Shown: in pieces, positions 38,861 to 48,889 of the stretch | Position numbering within the stretch: the first letter of the stretch is position 1 | Layout: each line of letters opens with the position of its first letter | Assembly (NCBI GenBank): GCA_019614645.1 | Contig: JABWDB010000034.1 | Span: forward strand, 3,622,090 to 3,686,089 | DNA from: Stratiolaelaps scimitus | Taxonomy: Eukaryota; Arthropoda; Arachnida; Mesostigmata; Laelapidae | Direction: 5' to 3' | Length of the DNA stretch: 64,000 nucleotides | Program-made: the position numbers and the translations under genes | Notes under the pieces: model-generated | Seen by the model: the letters and a program-made list of their open reading frames with translations, nothing else | The model's database searches: none | Told to the model about the DNA's origin: nothing

Positions 38861-39720
38861 ATGCACACCACAAAGAACAGCGCATATGACGGCGCAAACT
38901 ATTACGATTCAGTTATTACTGCTTTACACCAAGCAGGAAAGACCCTGGCTGCAATTGCCAGCGAAATTGGCTAAAGTCATTGCGTAGTGTGAAATTATTT
39001 ATGCATTCCGTCGACGTATGCTACTAACGAGTCTGAAGGACGTCCAGGAAAGGTCAGCCAGTGAACTGCCATGCGCATTTGTCGACTGGCCGCGAATTCG
39101 ACCATAACGTCTGAAGCAAATAGTCAAGAGTTAAACCGTCAAGTTCATAAATTAGTAGTTTTAAGAACATATAAGCGTTATCCGCATATCGTACGGGCGC
39201 AAATGAAAATAAGACCTCGTCTTCAACAACGCCACATGATTGCCCAACTAAACTTCGCTTGCAGCAATATGGACAGAGACTGGAAATTGGTGAGTATTGG
39301 AGCCACGGTCGTTAAAGAGTGTCTTGTGAGTACACACCTATTTGAAATGTGCTATGTTGTTTCAGATCACCTTCAGTGACGAGAAGAAGTTCAATTTGGA
39401 CGGGCCAGTGGAGGTAATGGCATGATGTACGTAAAGAGCCGTGGTACTTCTCAAAGCGCAATTTCGGCGGAGCGTGCTTTATGGTTTGGGGAGCTTGGAA
39501 AACTCGCGCCCGCTTTCGTCTCATCTCGAATGCATAGGGAGGACTCTCAGCCGATGTTGTCCGGCAATCTACTACCGTTTAGGCCAGATTTCTAAGAAGA
39601 ACTAAAAGAGGCGTTGTTGGAGGCCTGGGAAAAGGTCAGCGCCTAGATTCTGCTAAATATCGTTGATTGTATGCCAAACCGAATCTTTAACGTTATAATT
39701 ATCAAGGGCGTGCCACACGG
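38861..39720 (+). pseudogene. Tc1-like transposase pseudogene
   Basis: Pieces in order along the plus strand: the N-terminal helix-turn-helix (ITALHQAGKTLAAIASEIG, near 38911-38971), a GRP-type linker (SEGRPGKVSQ, about 39030-39060) and the second DNA-binding segment (RICRLAANSTITSEANSQEL, from 39074). Then comes the catalytic-domain motif FSDEKKFNLDG (from about 39372), WHDVRKEPWYFSKRNFGG and FMVWGAW (39418-39495), and the C-terminal tail ELKEALLEAWEKVSA plus NIVDCMPNRIFNVI (39598-39700). These match the order in Tc1 transposases, about 340 residues. Stops interrupt the N-terminal part and the tail, and the segment holding the DNAPxH and glutamate region is missing. A 76-bp GT-AG intron appears to interrupt the frame before FSDEKKF. 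Nonfunctional. Confidence 0.85.
39290..39365 (+). other. Apparent 76-bp spliceosomal intron inside the Tc1-like transposase
   Basis: The transposase frame reads TGG AAA TTG up to 39289 and continues ATC ACC TTC AGT GAC GAG from 39366, giving WKL-ITFSDEKKF across a conserved junction. The interval begins GTGAGT and ends TTGTTTCAG, a strong donor and acceptor. Its length is 76 bp, not a multiple of three, so reading through shifts the frame while removal restores it. Confidence 0.7.
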
Positions 39721-39964
39721 TACTAATTAGCACAAAAGTTTTCCAGTTTTCGTTCTATAAACAATGACATAAAATTGTGTCATGAATATGAAAAATGAAA
39801 CGTACCCGCTTGAAAAGAAACACGTCTTAAACACTACATTTGAACACGCCGGATCAATGTCTGTTTAAATGTGATTCTCGCGTACGAAATGAGTTAGTCG
39901 AAAGAAGAATTAACTAATGATTTATACATACGTATGTACACTTCGGACTCGTTGGCACAATACA

Positions 39965-39986
39965 GTTCCTCCTCTCTAAAAAAAAA
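39965..39986 (+). mobile_element. Tiny 5'-truncated retroposon end with target-site duplication
   Basis: Only 22 bp (TTCCTCCTCTCT plus an A-run) match the 3' end of the poly-A retroposon family seen at 40040-40118 and 43104-43191. The 10-bp direct repeat GCACAATACA flanks it exactly (39955-39964 and 39987-39996). This is the form expected from target-primed reverse transcription that stopped almost at once. Confidence 0.65.
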
Positions 39987-40039
39987 GCACAATACATTTA
40001 TCACCTATCCCCGGGCTTCAGCTGGGTCGGAGACCGGCC

Positions 40040-40118
40040 CACTTGTATAAACATTGAAATGTCTCTGGTGGTATCCGTGCGTTTGAATACTGTCAAAATT
40101 TCCTCCTCTGAAAAAATA
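40040..40118 (+). mobile_element. Poly-A retroposon fragment (family F)
   Basis: The segment reads GTCTCTGGTGG, TCCGTGCGTTTGAA, AAATTTCCTCCTCT and then an A-rich tail. It matches, in the other orientation, 43104-43191, and partly 54088-54135. No protein frame or box B is visible, so it may be the 3' end of a LINE or a SINE body. The 5' limit is uncertain. Confidence 0.6.
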
Positions 40119-41890
40119 AATATGAACATCAATTCATTTACAAGTATCGAGTAAGACGAAGCACTTATATATGCGCGGAGAGTTGCATGCTGTTTTCAAT
40201 ACACGACCTGGAAGTACCCTTTGCTGGTTGCTGCATTTGATCATATGAATGGAATGAGGGCATTTTGCAGTAAATTTTCATATAATTTGCGTAGTTAAGA
40301 TACTTAACGTGATCTGGGAGGTAACGGTTAACATCAAGAACATAAAGCGCTTACAATAAGGGGGACTCTCAATGACCTTAAGGGCTCTCGGAGAATCTCA
40401 AGAAGTTTTTGACAAGGGAATACGCTTCTCGTGTCGTTTATAATCGAACTAACAAAAGAGAAATCATTTTTTTCAAACCTGTGCTCCCAGAAGTACATAA
40501 CAGGCCAGGATTGGCCTGTGCATTCCTTATGCGGGTTTACATAACAGCATTCGATAATTAGTAAATCGCGCTCATTGAGTATCTTATTTGATTTTATACC
40601 ATTGTGATCCGTGAAAGTGCAAACCAGTGGAACATTCGATAAGAACAAGACTAAAAAAATAAGTGAGACCCCCCATCTCGCGAGTGCTGTCTCGTTGCAC
40701 TTATTATAAGTGAAAAGAAACTAGCCAACCACGTTATAACTGGAGCGACGCCATCGACAAATCAAACAGAGCGAGCTTGAAAGAATGGGTCATCTACACA
40801 ATTTTCCGCCCACATCCGGCCTCACAACATGTCACCTGTCCGCGCTCGCTCGCTCGCGCGCTCCAAGTGGTCGGCGATGTGTTGCGAACATGATGGTATA
40901 GTACGCGTGTAGACTATCGTATATTTTCCGCCTTAGAACGACACAGACCAGTAGGGAAGCTTCCCCGCCTCCAGTAACAAAGTGCAGCAACGGCCAAGGT
41001 GTGGTCGAGGGTGAACACCCTCTACCCTTGAAGGGCCTCGCTACATGCAATATAGACAAGCTGTGCCGGGGACCAAGGCGATCTGTGTACCGGTGCCAGC
41101 TGGACAGAGCTCGCGAAAAATAGAATGGGGGGGTGTCTAGGAGGAGTAGAGAACCGATTCATTCGTGTGGTTTGTGTGGCACAACGTAAAACTCTTTCGA
41201 AAACGTGTGTTCGCCTGCCAACCCTTGTTTCCATAGATCGTGTGCCGGAGGCGAACGCAGCACCTCCGTGCATCGAATTCCACCTTCATATAATTTAAGA
41301 GACTAGGGATAGGATACACGCGGGCTAATATTATGAAACCTGTTCCATCTAATCGAGTAACGACGCTATCAGGAGTCCGATGATTGTTGCTGAAAACACA
41401 TCTGAGGTGTGACATTATCCTTATGCATGTTCGTTTAACCTGGGACAGAAATAATGCTTCGATGTCGAGCAGTTTTGAATCGAGTCCGATGGGACCAGTA
41501 GCCCGTTACTGTTGGAATTTGCATTACTTAGATTAAGGCGACCCTTAAAGCGGCCCCGCAGATCAGTTGGTTAACAACCCACTTACCCTTAAGTAGCACC
41601 ACGTGCGACTATTGATTAGCGATTAGAAGTAATGGGGTGATTGCATTTTAGATACCTCCGGTTGAATTGCTATGGCCACCCCTGACAGAGTGGAGTACGA
41701 TACCTGACCTGCATGTAATCTGTGTGTTCTCCCGGTGCATAATACTGGCTGTGCTCACATATCTTGAGGACCCGTATAAAGTAATAATCGAAAATAAAGA
41801 AGCCAAGTAGCTAAGGAGGTTTAAACAATTCGTAATGCACGAATCTACCCAAATTCATTTACAGATTTCAAATGCAATACATCTCTAATG

Positions 41891-41937
<47 letters not shown>

Positions 41938-42902
41938 ATATCTGCATCGTACAGGTGGTAAACATGACTGGCATGCTTATTTTCTTTTGGTAACATCGGC
42001 TCCCTCTCCACCCCCTATAGTCTATGGTCAATACGACCATCGCCGGTCTTTTGCTACTAAGAGATTTCAGCCCTTGCAGAAATACCATATATATATATTA
42101 AATGTATTCGCATTTCACAGAAACACCCACCTTCGACACAATAGACCTACCCGTGCTTCCCATACGAACGTCTCCCTCTGTGCCGGTTTTTGAAAGCTAT
42201 GCTTGTCTCTGAAATAAAACCGAATTCCACCAAAGCGACATTCGTTCCATCCGTTGCCTTGATTTGAATCACAGTGGAATTTAACCTCGAAGCTGTTTCG
42301 TTGTCGTCACTTCGTCCTGTTTCGCTTTGCGTATTTATTCTCGTCCTTTTTAGGGGGAAAACATCGCCCAAAAGTCAAAGCAGAACGCGGACAACAATGC
42401 TGTGTGCCTTTGCATGTTTTTTTTGTCAAGAATGGGCCCTGTCTCTCTCTCTTTTCCGGACCCGGACCCGGAGTTCGCTGTCGTCCGACGGCGAGACCTC
42501 ATGATTTCCTCCAACGCATTTAATGAGATCTTGCCGCCCATCCTAGTACGAGTCTATGTGTATGCACTATGTACAGGCATGAATAATACGATCGTATGTG
42601 TTACTTTGGTGACACAGGCGAGGATCTATAATTGCTCGTTGACAAAGTCACACAGAGTGGGAGCTTTTAGGTTTTTTGTTTTCGGATAGAGCTGACACAC
42701 GATGATAAATGAATTTGTTCATGGGCAAAAAAGGCATATGCTTGTATTTGACAAGCTATAATGTGACTGTCAAGGCGTTCTAGCCCATAGCACGAAATCG
42801 ATATTAGGACCAACCACAATGTATGAACAGACGCAATGGCGAAATAATTAATCGCTAAACCCGAACCCTTTGTCGATGTTTGCTTAACATAATCGTCGCT
42901 TA
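40119..42902. other. Intergenic or intronic, no gene seen
   Basis: Mostly AT-rich with a (TA)n tract; CGCTCGCTCGCTCGCG at about 40842-40858. A 104-codon minus frame at 40334-40648 is unrecognised. Confidence 0.5.
41892..41934. repeat. (TA)n microsatellite
   Basis: About twenty-one uninterrupted TA units. Confidence 0.9.
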
Positions 42903-42911
42903 ACTCCTGAA

Positions 42912-43094
42912 CTAATTAATTTTCCGGGCTGACTCTCAGCCTTAAGCATTCAGCGTCCACAGTACCGCGTTCGGTATTGCTTCTTAAGACGGACGTTAAA
43001 TGTAAACGTGCAACGGTGGGAATCGAACCCGTACACCTACGTGTCTGTCCTCCGATTGCAAGGCGTACACGAGTACACCACACCACCGGGCGCG
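42912..43094 (-). mobile_element. SINE B copy 3 (tRNA-derived, minus strand)
   Basis: Read on the minus strand it starts with a tRNA-like head (GGTGGTGTGGTGTACTCGTG as box A region, GGTTCGATTCCCACC as box B). It continues through GTTTACATTTAACGTCCGTC to the 3' hairpin GGCTGA-GAG-TCAGCC (42927-42941) and a short A-rich end. It shares the body of copies at 17002-17201 and 22577-22753. Target-site repeats ACTCCTGAA flank it at 42903-42911 and 43095-43103. Confidence 0.85.
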
Positions 43095-43103
43095 ACTCCT
43101 GAA

Positions 43104-43191
43104 ATTTTTTTTTTGTTTTTTTTTTTGAGAGGAGGAAATTTTCTTCAAACGCACGGACCCCACCAGAGACGTTCCAATCTCCATGAAAGTG
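43104..43191 (-). mobile_element. Poly-A retroposon (family F), inserted beside SINE B
   Basis: On the minus strand the body (GTCTCTGGTGGGGTCCGTGC, then TTTGAAGAAAATTTCCTCCT) ends in an A-tract seen here as the T-run 43105-43131. It is flanked by ACTCCTGAA at 43095-43103 and 43192-43200. The body matches 40040-40118. No Pol III box is seen, so autonomous transcription is unlikely for this copy. Confidence 0.7.
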
Positions 43192-43202
43192 ACTCCTGAA
43201 CT

Positions 43203-44056
43203 GGTACAATGTCACGGTTCACACATGTGATTCAGTGGCTTTAAATCCTTGCTCAACGAACTAGCTTTAGCAGTGTCCTGAGATCGCTCAGACCCAACGC
43301 CTCTTGAGTTCTAAAGTGAGGAAGGACACTTCGATCTCAGTCGCCTTTCGTTGCCGGCTTCGTCCTGTTGCTGGTGCTCCTCGCTTGGCTGCTCACATTA
43401 ATCTACACTCCTTACAGTCAATTTAACCTAAGTGCCGCAGTCAGCAAGGGTTTCGACTTAAGGCAAAAAATGAGAAAATGTCACCAGGACAATTTTGATA
43501 GCAGTTGTCGTGCAAGCAAAGTACAAAATATAATAATAATAATAAAAATATTAGAAAGACAGAGGAAATAGCGTTCCGTCGTAAACATTCAACGTAATCG
43601 TCTTATATGTGTGGCACACTGGGACGGCTATGGCAACCTAGCGTTGTTTGACGCATCTCTAGTTTATTGCTTGCGGACGCTGTTGTACCAGAAGTGGGCA
43701 CAACAGGTTCCCAAAAATGGATTATGCCCCCGGTGACTAGTATAATTATTTAGCAAGTTGCTGAACTGGATCAAAATGTCAGCATGTTACGATAATTATT
43801 TTGTTAAATTCGCGAGCTCATAGAAGTTGGAAGTTACAGAAGATGGAAGGCCCCTGGCAGACAGACTTACAGCAAGGTTTTGGACCGACTGTCTAGATCT
43901 TTTGTCCAAAACATATATGCACATGTCGCACTCTAGATATAATACATGCGGTTTTTGAAATCAGGAAAAGTGCTGCGTGCTAACTGTAAGGTAGCTCAAT
44001 TCTTATAGATGATAGCTGTATTTAATACCTCACCAAATACTTGTCAGAGCATACAC
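43203..44056. other. Intergenic, no gene seen
   Basis: AT-rich sequence between the double retroposon insertion and the mariner derivative. Confidence 0.5.
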
Positions 44057-44090
44057 TATTAGGCTGTCCCCTTCAAACTGTCGCGCCTTT
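44057..44090 (+). repeat. Left terminal inverted repeat of the short mariner
   Basis: These 34 bases, including the TA target site, are an exact reverse complement of 44612-44645. The repeat begins TATTAGGCTGTCCCC. Terminal repeats of about 30 bp starting TTAGG are common in mariners. Confidence 0.95.
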
Positions 44091-44643
44091 CGAATGGACA
44101 CTGCAGCAGAAAGTTCAAATTCCCCCAAAAATCAACGGGAAAACATCAAGCTTTTGTTTCTCCAAAAACACCCTCCAGCTGAAATCCATCGACAATTAGT
44201 GAACGCGTACGGCAGGTCTGCCTTATGCCTGCGAACGGTGCAAAGTTGGTGCAAGCGATTTAACAGTGGAGATATGGACACCGATGACCACCGAGGCGGG
44301 GACCACAAATCAGGTGCAACGAGGGACGAACGGATTGACAGAATCAAGGCAGCTTTTGAGCAAACTAGAGCTTGGTCCATAAGGTCTTTGTCGGCTGAAA
44401 CTGGGATTCCTCGGGTGACATGTCATAAAATTGTCACCAGTGTACTGAAGATGAAGAAAATCAATGCAAAATGGGTTCCCCATATACTGAGTGCTGAGCA
44501 GATGAAAATGCGTGTGGAGTGTTCGACATCTAATTTGAAGACTTATACGCCTCTAACTCATACCAAAATATCTTTATTCTAACTCATTTAGTTCAAAAGT
44601 TATTGGCATTTAAAGGCGCGACAGTTTGAAGGGGACAGCCTAA
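44059..44643 (+). mobile_element. Short mariner-like transposon (585 bp), internally deleted
   Basis: The element is bounded by TA dinucleotides (the mariner target site) and by perfect inverted repeats starting TTAGGCTGTCCCC at the left and ending GGGGACAGCCTAA at the right. Inside is one ORF for the N-terminal DNA-binding part of a mariner transposase. A full mariner is about 1.3 kb, so the middle and 3' part encoding the DDE/D catalytic domain has been lost. It cannot move itself but could be mobilised in trans. The perfect terminal repeats and the open frame suggest a fairly young copy. Confidence 0.92.
44094..44582 (+). CDS. Mariner transposase N-terminal DNA-binding domain, catalytic domain deleted
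   Basis: The 162-codon frame begins just inside the left inverted repeat. Residues about 15-65 form the first helix-turn-helix expected in mariner transposases (PPAEIHRQLVNAYG, then TVQSWCKRFNSG). Residues about 76-130 form the second (RSLSAETGIPRVTCHKIV), followed by the mariner signature WVPHIL at 126-131 and MRVE. After STSNLK the sequence jumps to non-family residues (TYTPLTHTKISLF) and stops, so no catalytic DDD triad is present. The GRP-like linker between the two helix-turn-helix units is replaced by HRGGDHKSG. If made, the protein should bind the terminal repeats without cutting and might inhibit a full-length transposase; that role is inference. No frameshift or internal stop is present. 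Confidence 0.85.
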   Translation: MDTAAESSNSPKNQRENIKLLFLQKHPPAEIHRQLVNAYGRSALCLRTVQSWCKRFNSGDMDTDDHRGGDHKSGATRDERIDRIKAAFEQTRAWSIRSLSAETGIPRVTCHKIVTSVLKMKKINAKWVPHILSAEQMKMRVECSTSNLKTYTPLTHTKISLF

Positions 44644-44645
44644 TA
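44612..44645 (-). repeat. Right terminal inverted repeat of the short mariner
   Basis: Exact reverse complement of 44057-44090, ending GGGGACAGCCTAATA. It lies 29 bp beyond the stop codon of the truncated transposase ORF. No mismatch is seen over the 34 bases. Confidence 0.95.
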
Positions 44646-44672
44646 TATTTGATGACCTCAGTCCAAGAACGC

Positions 44673-44693
44673 AATATATATATATATATATAT
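44673..44693. repeat. (TA)n microsatellite beside the mariner derivative
   Basis: About ten TA units, 30 bp from the right end of the mariner element, in a TA-rich landing site. Confidence 0.85.
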
Positions 44694-47573
44694 GTGCAAC
44701 CATTTTCATTATCTGTTATTTCAAAGCTTATGGGCACATAAACATTTGGTTCAACTATCCGTGTGTATACCGCATATGGGACCCACTCAGCCGCTACCTC
44801 TTATCTTCTACATGTTACCTCAAGGTAGGAAGTCTATCTTGCTCGTTTCGATCATTGTGCCGATAACAGTAGATATTACATATAGTAACTGTCTATACAT
44901 GTATTGACTGCCGTGCGTTACTCCTACAGCAGACATATCCGACGAATAGATAGGCACATATTCCAAATGGGCAGCCTGCATGTTCAGACGGGTCGCTTTA
45001 CGACCGTTGTCCCGAGGCACTTCTAGCCTCTGTGTCCTGACCTGGCAGCAGCATTGCGCGTTAAGTGGGCGCCCTCTCTCGCTGCTCCATTCTGGATCTA
45101 AAGATCTCCTGTGTCGCCACTTGGCTAAATGGATAAGGGGAGGCCCTTTCGTTCTCCAGCGTTCATCGCGTCATATCGCGCAGTGCGGCGCCTGATGTTA
45201 CTGGCCACGGTGTTCCGTCGCCCAGGACTCAGATAATGACGACATTTTGCAATTTGTAAAGCGCCCAGCAGCCCTAACGACAGCAGCTGTCAGTTGAGGG
45301 ATGTGTATGGCGAGTTGCCCGTGTCTAAGGTCTGGCCGGCTTTCTTCCATAAAAGACACCATTTTCTCGAAGAACCAGCTTGAAGTGAACCATGTACTCC
45401 CCCGGCAAAGTATGTCCCTTGTCCAGGATTATGGACGAGGAGTTACCCTTGAGGACAACGGGTGGACAGCGGATGACGTCGTCGTTGTCGTCGAAAATAA
45501 CGCCTTGTTATGACGTCGATGATGATAGGAAGGTAGTTAATCCTGATATAACGCAGGGAATCGCTTAGAGTAGTTCGAAAAGTGAGCTCGATAGGAAGAG
45601 AAAGAGAGACGGCCTGCTAGAACAGTGTATGGACAAATTTCTACTTGCGGTGCATACCCGAGTCGGAAATTTTGCTATTAGTCGAAAATATAATGCGGCA
45701 GCGCGAATAGTTGACTCGCATTCGAAACGCAGCCAGTTTTCCATACTTAGGGGTCCAATATGAGAACCTATGACAACTATCGTCACTCCCATTAACCTGA
45801 ATTGTATATTGTATTTTTTTGAATTTTGCACACGTCCCAGCTGTACCTTGCGATGATCTGTCTACTCTCAGTCAATCATAAATAATTTAGAACATATGAT
45901 ATTATATGCTGTACTTCAAAGTTCAGGACAACTGGCCTTTTACGGGGCCTTTTTTTCGAGCCACATACGTCCCCTTGTACTCCGTGGACAAAACTTTTCT
46001 TAAACTTCGTGTATCCCGAACGCCAGAAGGCCTATGTCGTACTATATGTTTGACAAAGTCGATCGTCTCAACAAAGCTTTATCTCGCCTTCGACATCCTC
46101 GGCCCCTCCGATTGTACAATTCGGGGATTGAGAGGGGTATTTAACTTCAGTTTTTATGAAGGCGCCGTAAACTTCGCGTTGCGGGGGGGGGTGTTGGTAG
46201 GGGAATCGGGCCGTTTTGGGCGCGGGGGGTCAACAATAATAATGTTGAGGCTTTATGAGAACCAAAGCGGGAAGCCACAGCTAACGGAGGCGTTGCTAGG
46301 GAAACTTTGCTGGCCGGAGCAACTCCGCTCTGGCAGCCCGGCCGCTGTCGCGGCTGGCGGTCCGGGCGGCGGTTCGACTTGACGCTTCGACTCCAGTTAC
46401 ACTACACAAAACAGGGAAGCCTACGGGGGGTGGGAGAGGCTAACGTGCGGCGCGCAAACTTTTCCACAGCACAATACAACGTAATACAATACAGTTGTGT
46501 TGAACGCACGGTGGCCGCTGGATGGGAGCGAGTTCTGAGTGGCTTCTTGTTACTATTCAAGCCTGGGCGAACATACGCGCTGCATCGGCGCGACTGAACT
46601 TGTGCTTGAGCGATCGTTGGGTCGCGGCGGAAACGAATTTATGGTGACATAAATCATCAAAAACAACGATAATGTTTTAATGGGCGTTGCACATGGAAAT
46701 TGTGCGATTTTCGAGCATGTCGCGCTCTCACTTGCCGCCCTCCGAATTTTCGTCGGGGTCAAAAAGAACGTGGTGAATGTCAAAAAAAAAATGACAACGC
46801 ATGGCTTTGATACAGCACAGGCGAGAAATCCATCGTTGAAGCAGTTCAGTTTCTTAAGCTATTCTGTGGCTGCATTGTGTAGGGAGATTTTCACACAGAA
46901 CATAAAAATAGGAAAAATCCAAATCTCAGTGAGGCAACCGCTGGACCAGTTCGTTCAAATGCTCGCTAAGAATTCCGTGCATAAAGCGTTTTCCACGTTA
47001 ATGGGAGAAAATGCACTGTTGCTTTCTATGAAGAAGAAGTATTGGGACTAATATTGTTCTTTAAGTATAATTCTAATACATGTTAGGACCGGCATTGAGT
47101 GGATTTCGCCACGAAACACTTTTCTTCCCTGTTTAATATCAAATACTAGTTGCAATCAAAATTGCTATGAGAAAAATAATCCTGTAGCTGTACAGCTTGG
47201 TACACTGACTAATCACAACACTGAGAGCAATGGCTGTGTTTAAATTGTAACTTCGATCGTAGTGTTGTGACAAATGGAGAGTTGGTCGAACACGTAAAAT
47301 ACGTGTTTTCGAATTTGGCGTTATTATTATTAAGCCTAAACATTATTTTCCTCTAATTGTGTCCATATATATATATTCAACAACACTATATATCTATTAT
47401 ACGTACTATACACTTTATGTTGTATTATGAATAAATGATCTTAATGGGGAGACTAGCATGACGTATGTCGCCCTCTATTGGGAAATAACGATAATCGCCA
47501 TGTAAACTAATTACCAGTTACGTGCACTTCACTCGACTTGCGAGTCAGTCATTCAGGAGATAGATCCTCCACT
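44694..47573. other. Intergenic or intronic, no gene seen
   Basis: Frames at 45906-46382 (158 codons, ending in an Ala/Gly run) and 46680-47051 (123 codons) have no recognised domain. GC-rich around 46150-46620. Confidence 0.4.
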
Positions 47574-47585
47574 TTAAGAACACCC

Positions 47586-47645
47586 ACCGTTGCACACTTG
47601 CATTTAAATCGGTCCGTCTTATGAAGCAATGCCGAAAACAATACC
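47586..47645 (+). mobile_element. SINE B copy 5, short fragment with 12-bp flanking repeats
   Basis: The segment TTGCACACTTGCATTTAAAT, GGTCCGTCTTATGAAGCAAT, GCCGAAAACA matches the middle of SINE B. TTAAGAACACCC occurs on both sides (47574-47585 and 47646-47657). Both the tRNA head and the 3' hairpin are missing, so this copy stops short of the usual tail; the transcript may have ended or been primed internally. Confidence 0.75.
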
Positions 47646-47749
47646 TTAAGAACACCCTGTGGGGTTCGCTGCTGATCAGGCCTTTACAGCTACCTGTTTC
47701 CCATAGAAAATGAGCAAGTGTTCACCCTCACCTTTATGGTGTTTTCACT

Positions 47750-48590
47750 TAGTGAGGTAACTCGTCTGGAGAGGGTCATGAAGAATTGGCCAGAGTGGAG
47801 GAGTGGATGAATGACAACTACCTGGATCTCGCGCCAGACACGGCGGAGGCACTCTACCTAACAAGCAGAAAGAAGAGATGGGGAGTTATTTTGAAACTCG
47901 GGGGTCACCTTCTGCGGATCACGAAGGAGGCCGGGTACCTGAGATTCCAGCTTGACACTGGCCTGACAGGTAACACTCACGTCAGGAAGGTCTCGGAGAA
48001 GGCATGCCAAATAGCAACTAACATCCCTAGAATCCCACCTAGAATGGGAGGTGCTTCTGATGGCACCAGGCGACCGATTGCCTCTGTGTGAGAGTCAATG
48101 GCTTTGTATGCTACTTCGACTTGGGCCGACATGGCACTTCGAACTAAAGAAAATAGGAAGTTTCTTCGAGATGCTCAACGACGTCTTGCGATTCGAGCGT
48201 GTCTTGCACATAGGAGTGTCTCCAGATAAGACCTCCTAATCTTGTCCAGAGCGCACCCTTGAGATCTTCTGGCAAGTGAGAGAGTTGAAGGCTATCTGGA
48301 CGACGATCTGGGCCTAATGAGCACTAGGAAGGCCAAACCGGTGGAAAGAAAAAGGGCCCTGGTTGGGCCCATTAGCTGGGGGACTAAAGGCTACTCATGA
48401 TCCCGTATCCGCTAAGCTGGTACGAAAGCAATGGGTGGGGAGTGGCGCTAGGAGCGGCCCGCCTCTGCTGAACCTGACGCACGTACACGGTGGCCAACAG
48501 CACGACGTATGATCCCCCGGACAGTGTAGTCGAAGTAATGCAACAAGCTATCCGAGCCCTCTGGGGCTGGGTTAAATCGGTTTAATGAGG
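47750..48590 (+). pseudogene. R1-like non-LTR retrotransposon (LINE) fragment, reverse transcriptase C-terminal side
   Basis: The frame from about 47786 reads LARVEEWMNDNYLDLAPDTA, then EALYLTSRKKRWGV, the region after the reverse transcriptase catalytic core in R1/Jockey-type LINEs (VEEWM..N.LELAP.KTEA). It continues with GGHLLRITKEAGYLRFQLDT and VRKVSEKACQIATNIPRI. After a stop near 48090 the same frame resumes as ESMALYATSTWADMALRTKE and RKFLRDAQRRLAIRACLAHR, the conserved thumb and connector. It then decays, with a possible tail VVEVMQQAIRALWGWV near 48530-48580. There are several stops and the catalytic FxDD box lies outside the fragment. Dead copy. Confidence 0.8.
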
Positions 48591-48889
48591 TTTGTGAATC
48601 CCGGGCATTCGGTAAAACGACTATTAGAAATAGTGGTCTTACGGGAGTATTGGCGGTATACCAAAAAAAGTATCTGTATCTCAAAAAAAGTCTTGCTTGA
48701 ATCGAACAATATCCGAGCAATGTGAATATCTTGACCAGCGACATCTCCAGTACCTTTGCTCTTATGATGTTACTACAGAGCTCCTTTGGCAGTATCGAGG
48801 CTTTGCAGGAGCACTAGAATGGCGTCTATTTTTGGTTATAATAGTGTAGAGGATCTGGCTGGTTTATCGCGGAAATGGAGCTTGTGTAC

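Larger units (their letters stand above)
38751..39840 (+). mobile_element. Tc1-like DNA transposon, degenerate
   Basis: The left end follows a TA and reads CAGTGGTGGGCAAAGACTTA, the usual Tc1-type terminus. Broken transposase reading frames follow to about 39720. No clear right terminal repeat is found; ACGTCTTAA near 39824 matches the inner part of the expected repeat, so the right border is uncertain. The element is dead: there are stop codons in the N-terminal part, and part of the catalytic core is deleted between about 39535 and 39590. Confidence 0.85.

Noticed and set aside
44132..44380. 82-codon minus-strand frame in the mariner element
   Set aside because: Antisense shadow of the transposase fragment.
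45906..46382. 158-codon plus-strand frame
   Set aside because: No domain; the end is an Ala/Gly low-complexity run in a GC-rich patch.
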